From positions 1 through 25,633 of the forward strand of contig CAYTOJ010000012.1 in assembly GCA_964439415.1 (NCBI GenBank): a DNA stretch of 25,633 bases, in the 5' to 3' direction. Shown piece after piece: positions 7,916 through 12,733 of this stretch. The DNA is from CAYTOJ01 sp964439415 (GTDB lineage: Bacteria > Pseudomonadota > Alphaproteobacteria > Rickettsiales > CAZAGG01). Each line of letters begins with the position of its first letter. Within the stretch, counting starts at the first letter, position 1. The notes beneath the pieces are model-generated. The model made no database searches, had not been told where the DNA came from, and was given only the letters and a program-made list of their open reading frames with translations. The translations under genes were made by a program, and so were the position numbers.

Positions 7916-8375
7916 TCTTCACTGAAAGGGCGCTTGACGATTTACACGCAATCCATGCGTATATTGCTCTGGACGATGTGAGGGCAGCGGATTCTTTTGT
8001 AAGTGATTTATCAAATCAGGCGGAGAAATTGGCACATCTTGGCTTGGGTGGCTCACCACGAGACTGGATTAAGCCAGGGCTTAGAGGCTGGGTCGAATTA
8101 ATGTTTTGGCTTCTTTTTTGCCCTTTTTACGCTGTTTTGTCGTCAAAAAATTAGTCCATAGTCCCTGCTATGGTCGAATTTTTCTTCTAAAACATCGTAA
8201 AAATTGCTAAAAAATAAACTCAAAAATTAAATCGACCCAGCCTCTTAGAGCATTTCCATATCGGAACAGGTGTTTTTACTTCAGGGTAACTGACACTGAA
8301 CTTATCATCCTGCGTATTTTGCATAGCAAGCAGGATGTACAGAGGCAATTCGACCATTACAGTTTATCATTTTAG
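7897..8375 (+). pseudogene. parE: parE toxin gene, interrupted by palindromic element E1 and lacking a normal start codon
   Basis: Two pieces of one ParE frame can be read. The first (7897-8083) encodes VKPKKLIFTERALDDLHAI, then HAYIALDDVRAADSFV and PRDWIKPGLR. The second resumes at 8245 and gives RAFPYRNRCFYFRVTDTE, then LIILRILHSKQDV and a stop at 8373-8375. The last part is the conserved ParE C-terminus (family consensus around RILHxxQD or RILHGRRD). Between them lies a 164-bp insertion; deleting it restores one continuous frame of about 105 residues. In the interrupted state the frame reads on into the element and stops near 8154. The expected start codon is GTC (7897-7899), 5 bases after a good GGGAGG (7886-7891), so the gene also appears to have lost a GTG or ATG start. 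It is probably inactive. Confidence 0.85.
8084..8244. mobile_element. E1, non-coding hairpin (MITE-like) element inside parE
   Basis: The termini are perfect inverted repeats: GAGGCTGGGTCGA at 8084-8096 and TCGACCCAGCCTC at 8232-8244. TTA occurs directly on both sides (8081-8083 and 8245-8247); TTAGAG is also repeated on both sides. The whole element folds on itself, centred near 8164 with CCATAG (8156-8161) opposite CTATGG (8168-8173) and TTTTTACG opposite CGTAAAAA further out. It encodes no protein. It resembles a MITE or a rickettsial-type palindromic element. The mover is unknown; a TNA-type duplication would fit some IS5-family groups, but this is inference. Confidence 0.82.
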
Positions 8376-8419
8376 AAAATATAAGAAATTGAATAATTAG
8401 GAGTATTATTATCACACCA

Positions 8420-8448
8420 TTGCATCATATCAATTGGTATGATATTCT
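8420..8448 (+). promoter_or_regulatory. Possible promoter and operator of the MazEF-type module
   Basis: TTGCAT (8420-8425) and TATTCT (8443-8448) are 17 bases apart. An inverted repeat ATATCA-N7-TGATAT (8427-8445) lies in the spacer and overlaps the -10, where an autorepressor would bind. A second possible pair is TTGGTA (8434) and TATATA (8457). Assignment is tentative. Confidence 0.4.
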
Positions 8449-8477
8449 GAGAGCGATATATACCTTGGAGGCTAATA

Positions 8478-8702
8478 ATGACAGCGCAACGCGCCACTTT
8501 TACACTGGATAGCGAGGTTATGGCGTTTCTGGCGACTGTTGCTGGCAATAACAAAAGCGCATACATAAACAGGCTATTACGGGAAGAGCAGCGGAGAACA
8601 CTGGAGAAGGCAATATTGATGGCGAATAAGGAAGAGGCTGAAGATTTAAACTATCAGAAAGAACTGGCAGACTGGGATGTAACTTTATCCGATGGTCTAT
8701 AA
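8478..8702 (+). CDS. Antitoxin of a MazEF/PemIK-type module
   Basis: The 74-residue product has an N-terminal ribbon-helix-helix pattern (ATFTLDSEVMAFLATVAG, then NKSAYINRLLREE) and an acidic, helical C-terminal tail (EEAEDLNYQKELADWDVT) like those that wrap MazF toxins. It should bind DNA as a dimer and neutralise the following toxin. The ATG at 8478 has GGAGG (8467-8471) 6 bases before it, which fixes the start. The stop overlaps the toxin start by 11 bases, implying coupled translation. The upstream inverted repeat at 8427-8445 is a candidate operator. I do not assign a gene symbol because antitoxins of MazF toxins vary in family. Confidence 0.83.
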   Translation: MTAQRATFTLDSEVMAFLATVAGNNKSAYINRLLREEQRRTLEKAILMANKEEAEDLNYQKELADWDVTLSDGL

Positions 8703-9030
8703 ACAGTTTGAAATCAGGTGGATTGATCTTGAACCTGTGCGTAGCGCAGAAACCCAGAAAAAGAGGCCATGCGTAATTCTTCAATCAGATCTGGTGAATC
8801 AAGGCTCACGCACGTTTATTGTTGCTCCAATCCTGCCAGGGCACAAAAACTGGCCTTTTGCAGTAAATATAACTCCAAGCATGGAGAATGCGCTGGATAA
8901 ACCCAGGCATATAAATCTCAAGCAATGCCGGGCAGTTGACATTTCCCGTATAGGTAAGGTTCAGGGCGCACTTGAGAAGTCTTACCTGAGTCCAATAAAA
9001 TACGCTTTGCAAGTTGTGTTCGGGTTATAG
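8692..9030 (+). CDS. mazF: MazF/PemK-family endoribonuclease toxin
   Basis: MazF-family toxins cut single-stranded RNA at short sequence motifs and stop translation. The 112-residue product has the family pattern in order: IRWIDLEPVRSAETQKKRPC followed by VILQSDLVN, TFIVAPILPG, PFAVNI, HINLKQCRAVDISRIGKVQG, and a C-terminal helix. The RPCVILQ strand and the QCRAVDxSR segment are diagnostic. The start ATG (8692) lies inside the antitoxin gene (DGL-stop there reads as MVYK here), so translation is coupled and the toxin has no ribosome site of its own. The frame is intact, in contrast to the parE ruin 320 bases upstream. Confidence 0.88.
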   Translation: MVYKQFEIRWIDLEPVRSAETQKKRPCVILQSDLVNQGSRTFIVAPILPGHKNWPFAVNITPSMENALDKPRHINLKQCRAVDISRIGKVQGALEKSYLSPIKYALQVVFGL

Positions 9031-9075
9031 CCACCAGAGTGCTATCTGTTTAACAATAATTTAATATTCCAAGCC

Positions 9076-9102
9076 TTGTTTACTATGCAGCACCTGTATA
9101 AT
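9076..9102 (+). promoter_or_regulatory. Promoter with perfect TATAAT -10 box
   Basis: TTGTTT (9076-9081) and a consensus TATAAT (9097-9102) lie 15 bases apart. The -10 overlaps the in-frame ATG at 9101, which therefore cannot be the usual start of the following gene, because transcription should begin near 9109. The G-run at 9121-9127 then serves as ribosome site for the ATG at 9131. Confidence 0.55.
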
Positions 9103-9130
9103 GCGCAAATTAAATTTGATGGGGGGGTAT

Positions 9131-10099
9131 ATGGGTGAAGAAACTAATTCTGAACTTCATAGAACGTTTGGCAGACGTCACACAGGGAGCGGACCTGGTA
9201 GTAGAGAAGAAGGCTTCAGTAAGATTAATCAAAGAGCTGTTGATGCTGCTAATGAATCTACCCGAGGCTCCGGTGGCGGCGGGGACGGAAGTAGTGGCAG
9301 TGGTTGGCCGTGGGTATATCATGGTGCGGCTATAATTACTGACGATAGTGAACACAGGCATGCTTTGTTGGCATTAGAGGGTCTTAATGTACTTTTTTTA
9401 AGCCTCTTTAAGGACGAGCTAACTACGAAACAAACACAAGCTTCAGATGCAACTGGTAAATTTTTCCAGTTTGCGGCTACCAGCATGGAAGTAGGCGCGG
9501 CCACAGCTATGCATTACGGTGTTGTTGATGCGGCTGAACTAAGCGATGCGCAGCGTAGCAGCCTCATAGCGCAGAACAAGCCGGACTTCATGAAACAGCC
9601 TGATGCCTTCAGGGATAGTGACAGAAACCTTATCAAAACCCTCGCGGCTATGGGTATTCCCGCCGCTGTTCAGCATATTTCAGCACTTATTGCTGATAAG
9701 CCTGAACAAGCAGGATCAATGCTGGAAGGAGCATTGCAGAATATGCCTGACGATGTAATGAATCCTGAATACAAAACCGCAGCATTAAAGCTGGCCGGGC
9801 AGATAAAAGGGCAAGGAACAGGTGCGCCTATTCTTCAAACCCTTGCGGAATTCTCAAACAACACACTTCAGGCCAACCTGCTTAAAGGCATTAATTTTGC
9901 TGATGAATTTCCAGGTTTACAAATTGGCAGTCAGACCCAGAAGTTGATTTTACAGGCTGCTATCACAACTGGTAATTTGCCAGGTGTAGCAGCCTCTTTA
10001 GCAGGTGGTGGAATGAGCAAGGCAGAGCAAAATCTTGTGCTTGGCAGGCTTGAAGAAGCAGCGCAAGGTCAAAGCTCCTGTGTAGGAGTAGGTGCATAA
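9131..10099 (+). CDS. Protein of unknown function with Gly-rich disordered N-terminus
   Basis: I do not recognise this 322-residue protein. From the ATG at 9131 (MGEETNSELHR) the first 60 residues are rich in Gly, Ser and charge (RHTGSGPGSREEG, STRGSGGGGDGSSGSGW) and probably disordered. The rest reads as a chain of amphipathic helices (HALLALEGLNVLFLSLF, then LIKTLAAMGIPAAVQHISAL, then GSMLEGALQNM), resembling an all-alpha or repeat fold. No signal peptide or membrane helix is clear. It has its own promoter (9076-9102) and a 7-G ribosome site (9121-9127). The in-frame ATGs at 9101 and 9119 are unlikely starts because one lies in the -10 box and the other overlaps the G-run. Its position between a toxin-antitoxin region and popZ gives no function. 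A host-directed effector is possible but unsupported. Confidence 0.75.
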   Translation: MGEETNSELHRTFGRRHTGSGPGSREEGFSKINQRAVDAANESTRGSGGGGDGSSGSGWPWVYHGAAIITDDSEHRHALLALEGLNVLFLSLFKDELTTKQTQASDATGKFFQFAATSMEVGAATAMHYGVVDAAELSDAQRSSLIAQNKPDFMKQPDAFRDSDRNLIKTLAAMGIPAAVQHISALIADKPEQAGSMLEGALQNMPDDVMNPEYKTAALKLAGQIKGQGTGAPILQTLAEFSNNTLQANLLKGINFADEFPGLQIGSQTQKLILQAAITTGNLPGVAASLAGGGMSKAEQNLVLGRLEEAAQGQSSCVGVGA

Positions 10100-10224
10100 T
10101 ACCCTGCCGGTTTTAGATTTTAACCATATTTATGTGGAAAAGGATGTTCAGGTGGTTGTTAAGCCATGTATGGTGAGGTAGCATCCAGCTTTTATGATGC
10201 TGGAAATGTGGAACATGCAGGATT

Positions 10225-10896
10225 ATGGCGACTGAGCCTTCTGAGAAAGACCCCTCGATGGATGAGATTCTGCAATCCATCAAGCGCATAATATCGGAGG
10301 ATGATACCCCAGGCTTAGAGGAGGATGTCCTGGAGCTTACCGATCTAGTGCAGGATGATGGATCAGTAGTGGATATTCGCAAGGAAATGGCAGTTCAGGA
10401 AGTCGTAAAGCCAGAATCACCCTTGGATAAAGCTGTTGATAAGCCTGTTGGTGGTGCTCCTGCGCATGACCTGCTGGGGGAGATTGATAGCTTCAGCCAG
10501 CCAGAAATTCCACCAATGCCGGAAGTACCCGCGCCTGCTGAAGTGCAGGAAGAGGCTCCCGTTACTGAGGCTGTGATGCGGGAAGAGCCGACAGTGCCAT
10601 ATGATAATAATAAATACGGCGGCATGGAAAAAGTTCTTGAGCCACTGATAAGCGAGGAGGTGGCAAGGGTCACAGTCAATAAAATCAGTGAACTCAAAAC
10701 CGCGCTGGAGCCTGAAGATGAGTCGGAAACCCAGGTGATGGATCATGCTCTGGCATTCCGATCCGGCACTACAGTTGAGGATATAATAATTGAGACTATG
10801 CGCCCGATTTTGAAAAACTGGCTGGAATCAAACCTGCCAGGTATGGTGGAGAGTATAGTTGAGCGGGAGATTGAGCGCATAGTGCGCAGTTCCTGA
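10225..10896 (+). CDS. popZ: Polar organising protein PopZ (DUF2497 family)
   Basis: PopZ forms a polar network that anchors the chromosome partition complex and cell-cycle regulators in alphaproteobacteria. The 223-residue product has the three expected parts. The N-terminal client-binding helix is EPSEKDPSMDEILQSIKR (about 4-21). A Pro/Glu-rich acidic linker runs from about 65 to 120 (SQPEIPPMPEVPAPAEV). The C-terminal self-assembly region ends with MRPILKNWLESNLPGMVE followed by SIVEREIERI (about 190-219). Start ATG at 10225 has AGGA about 4 bases upstream. It is a single gene followed by a 159-base gap before phoB. The PopZ call is strong because both conserved ends are present in the right order. 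Confidence 0.9.
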   Translation: MATEPSEKDPSMDEILQSIKRIISEDDTPGLEEDVLELTDLVQDDGSVVDIRKEMAVQEVVKPESPLDKAVDKPVGGAPAHDLLGEIDSFSQPEIPPMPEVPAPAEVQEEAPVTEAVMREEPTVPYDNNKYGGMEKVLEPLISEEVARVTVNKISELKTALEPEDESETQVMDHALAFRSGTTVEDIIIETMRPILKNWLESNLPGMVESIVEREIERIVRSS

Positions 10897-10918
10897 TTCT
10901 ACCATGTTTGCAGGTAGT

Positions 10919-10934
10919 GTTGCTTTATAGCAAC
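10919..10934. other. Small perfect hairpin between popZ and phoB
   Basis: GTTGCT (10919-10924) and AGCAAC (10929-10934) form a 6-bp stem with a TTAT loop, about 20 bases after the popZ stop. No T-run follows, so it is only a weak terminator candidate. Confidence 0.25.
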
Positions 10935-11055
10935 GATTAGCGTAAAAAATGCCTATTTTGTCATAGTTCTTAACGTGTGCGTTGTTAGTGGCTGTAAATT
11001 AATCAAATTTTAGCTTATGTAAGGCAAGTTAGGCTTTTAAAACAGGGTAGGGGTC

Positions 11056-11763
11056 ATGGAGCCGCAAATTCTAGTGGTCGAGGATGAAGAGGCGATAATA
11101 ACGCTTCTTAAATATAATCTCGAGCGGGAGGGCTTTAAGGTATTCACTGCAACAGACGGTGAGGAAGCATTAATGGCACTGCGGGAGAAAAAGCCCGATG
11201 TAGTAGTGCTGGACTGGATGCTGCCGTCACTCTCCGGCATTGAAGTATGCCGCCAGATGCGCCGCAACCCTGACACCAAAAACATTCCAGTAATCATGCT
11301 CTCAGCGAGAGGGGAGGAGGATGACAGAGTGCGCGGGCTGGACTGCGGCGCGGATGATTATGTCGTAAAACCCTTCTCACCAAGTGAACTTATAGCGCGC
11401 ATACGGGCAGTCTTGCGGCGAATCAGGCCGTCATTATCCGAGAAAGTGCTCGCATTTGCCGATGTTAAAATGGATCTAACCGCCCACCGTGTCAGCCGTA
11501 ACGGTAAGGAAGTGCATTTAGGCCCTACTGAATTCAGGCTGCTGCGTTATTTCATGGAACACCCAGGCCGGGTTTTCTCGCGGGAGCAATTGCTGGATTC
11601 CGTATGGGGTCATGATATTTACGTGGAACTTAGAACGGTTGACGTTCACATCCGCCGCCTGCGTAAAGCCTTGAGCTTCGATGAAACCGAGGCTGACTTA
11701 ATCCGCACCGTGCGTTCCGCAGGGTACGCACTGGAAGAACCTGGTTCGCAGAATAATACTTAG
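11056..11763 (+). CDS. phoB: PhoB-type response regulator (OmpR family)
   Basis: PhoB is the DNA-binding regulator of phosphate starvation, phosphorylated by the sensor kinase PhoR. The 235-residue product has a receiver domain (acidic pair E9/D10, phospho-acceptor D53 in VLDWMLP, S83, K105 in VVKPFSP) and a winged-helix domain (LGPTEFRLLRYF, SREQLLDSVWG, RTVDVHIRRLRKAL, IRTVRSAGYAL). The linker and the GxDIYVELRTVDVHI block are PhoB-like rather than CtrA-like. Start ATG at 11056 follows AGGG and GGGG sites. phoR, pstSCAB and phoU are not in the window, so the phosphate role is inferred from family only. The stop codon TAG (11761-11763) is shared with element E2. Confidence 0.88.
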   Translation: MEPQILVVEDEEAIITLLKYNLEREGFKVFTATDGEEALMALREKKPDVVVLDWMLPSLSGIEVCRQMRRNPDTKNIPVIMLSARGEEDDRVRGLDCGADDYVVKPFSPSELIARIRAVLRRIRPSLSEKVLAFADVKMDLTAHRVSRNGKEVHLGPTEFRLLRYFMEHPGRVFSREQLLDSVWGHDIYVELRTVDVHIRRLRKALSFDETEADLIRTVRSAGYALEEPGSQNNT

Positions 11764-11915
11764 ATCCTGGGGCGAATTATCCTTATTCAGTCTTTTTGAT
11801 GCTATACCGCTCGCGTATGAAGAGTGCGGATTCTTTGCAGTTAATTCGCGAGCAGTGTAGAACAAGTCTGAACATCATCTAAAAATACACCCAAAACATA
11901 AATCAGCCCAGGCTC
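11763..11915. mobile_element. E2, E-family hairpin element at the phoB stop codon
   Basis: Ends GATCCTGGGGCGA (11763-11775) and TCAGCCCAGGCTC (11903-11915) are imperfect inverted repeats related to those of E1. TTA flanks both sides (11760-11762 and 11916-11918). The interior right part AAAAATACACCCAAAACATA matches the end of the window at 25611 with one difference, and E1 near 8208 more loosely. No protein is encoded. A B-family palindrome (11803-11859) is nested inside. Removing the element and one TTA turns the phoB stop from TAG into TAA. Confidence 0.68.
11803..11859. repeat. B-family palindrome nested in E2
   Basis: Arms TATACCGCTCGCG (11803-11815) and CGCGAGCAGTGTA (11847-11859) enclose a core with GTGCGGATTCTTTGCAGTTA. 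The core is shared with copies at 12256-12317 and 24007-24060. It encodes no protein. Confidence 0.68.
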
Positions 11916-12002
11916 TTAAGGGCAAAGGCCGCGAGGCCGCATAAACAGTCTCAAATCGCATGGCCGCGTATACAATATTCATATTGCATTCGCCGCTGAT
12001 AC

Positions 12003-12032
12003 TGATAATGATAATGCATTATCAAATTATCA
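12003..12032. promoter_or_regulatory. 30-bp near-perfect palindrome upstream of a small membrane ORF
   Basis: TGATAATGATAAT is mirrored by ATTATCAaATTATCA around the centre AATGCATT at 12014-12021. It ends 15 bases before the ATG at 12048 and 2 bases before the ribosome site. It could be an operator for a dimeric regulator or an mRNA hairpin. No regulator can be named from the sequence. Confidence 0.4.
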
Positions 12033-12047
12033 ATCTACGGGGCAATT

Positions 12048-12242
12048 ATGTTTGAGAAGGCATCTGATTTTGTTAGTGGTGCATTTATAGTTTTTTATGT
12101 GGCTATATCACACTTCATGGAAGTTCACGCGCTGTGCCTGGTGGCCTTGGTGGCTGGTGTGCATTTAATCGCCAAGTCAGTGCTGGGCTACTCACCATTG
12201 CGTTTGCTGGGCAAAGTCAAGGCAAGCAAAGCAGCAAGATAG
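12048..12242 (+). CDS. Small hydrophobic membrane protein of unknown function
   Basis: The 64-residue frame has two hydrophobic stretches (about 8-24, FVSGAFIVFYVAISHF, and 29-46, LCLVALVAGVHLIAKSVL) and a basic C-terminal tail (GKVKASKAAR), a pattern compatible with a two-helix inner-membrane protein with a cytoplasmic tail. A CGGGG ribosome site lies 6-10 bases before the ATG at 12048. I do not recognise a family. It stands alone between E2 debris and a repeat cluster, and starts just after a 30-bp palindrome. It could be a chance frame in AT-rich sequence, but hydrophobic periodicity and the ribosome site make it more likely real than not. Confidence 0.45.
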   Translation: MFEKASDFVSGAFIVFYVAISHFMEVHALCLVALVAGVHLIAKSVLGYSPLRLLGKVKASKAAR

Positions 12243-12255
12243 AATTTCCAGCAAC

Positions 12256-12317
12256 TATATACTGCTCGCGTATACTAAAGTGCGGATTCTTTGTAGTTAT
12301 AACGTGAGCAGTATATA
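12256..12317. repeat. B-family palindrome copy 2
   Basis: Arms TATATACTGCTCGCG (12256-12270) and CGTGAGCAGTATATA (12303-12317) flank the conserved core GTGCGGATTCTTTGTAGTTA. It begins 14 bases after the small membrane ORF and opens the 491-base gene-free stretch 12243-12733. Confidence 0.72.
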
Positions 12318-12350
12318 CATTTTTCCCATCGCTCTGCGTTTTACGCAACA

Positions 12351-12441
12351 GCTTCAGGGTATATACGCGCATGGGGTTGGCTTGCCTGTCGCCTGAAGCC
12401 ATGCCTACCGAAGCTTTAGCGTAGGGTGAGCGGCCATGCGC
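12351..12441. repeat. Nested inverted repeats in the gene-free stretch
   Basis: Three overlapping or adjacent inverted repeats are visible: GCTTCAGG (12351-12358) with CCTGAAGC (12392-12399); GCGCATGG (12367-12374) with CCATGCGC (12434-12441); and CCTAC (12404-12408) with GTAGG (12421-12425) around AAGCTTTAGC. Such structures resemble REP-like extragenic palindromes. No gene is seen. Confidence 0.5.
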
Positions 12442-12453
12442 AAACATAAAGGA

Positions 12454-12485
12454 TATACCTAATTGCACTTCAAGAGTGCTATATA
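12454..12485. repeat. A-family palindrome, diverged copy
   Basis: TATACCTAATTGCA (12454) CTTCAAGAG TGCTATATA shares arm and loop with the copies at 24057 and 25578, with a base inserted in the left arm and a decayed right arm. Confidence 0.5.
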
Positions 12486-12526
12486 ATTTTCGGTAATTTC
12501 TCAAATATTGGCATTGCCTATATAAT

Positions 12527-12718
12527 AGACCTCTTTCGGAACTCGCTGCGGTGAGCAAAATGCGCGAAGCGAGCATCGCAAAAACGCAAGTGTACAAAGA
12601 AGTACATGCGGATTTGAGAGCTAAGCTTAACTACCAAATGAGTAAACCTCATTTGTGTAGCTTAGCGCAGCCAGCGACAAGCGAGTTTGCCAGCGCAGTA
12701 GAGTTTGGAGAGAGGTCT
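12527..12718. mobile_element. M, 192-bp MITE-like element next to pccB
   Basis: Terminal inverted repeats are AGACCTCTTTCGGAACTC at 12527 and the complement of AGACCTCTCTCCAAACTC ending at 12718 (15 of 18 match). AAT is repeated directly on both sides (12524-12526, 12719-12721), a likely target duplication. The interior holds a strong hairpin: GCTAAGC (12620-12626) with GCTTAGC (12660-12666), enclosing CAAATGAG (12635-12642) with CTCATTTG (12648-12655). It has no transposase. It lies just past the pccB stop codon at 12734. IS5-like elements have comparable termini, but that link is inference. Confidence 0.62.
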
Positions 12719-12733
12719 AATCATACTCCACTG

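Noticed and set aside
8372..8566. Minus-strand frame opposite the MazEF-type antitoxin
   Set aside because: It overlaps the promoter and antitoxin of a well-supported module and has no features of its own.
9135..9335. Second frame overlapping the start of the unknown 322-residue gene
   Set aside because: It lies in a shifted frame within the Gly-rich head and has no ribosome site of its own beyond that of the longer ORF. A programmed frameshift is possible but nothing supports it.
11763..11915. E2 considered as an intrinsic terminator of phoB
   Set aside because: The structure is large, has a nested palindrome and no terminal T-run; its ends match a transposon-like family, so it is better described as an inserted element, although it may also reduce read-through.
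12217..12597. Minus-strand 126-residue frame through the repeat cluster
   Set aside because: It runs through palindromes B2, A3 and part of M, so it is translated repeat sequence; no ribosome site or family pattern.
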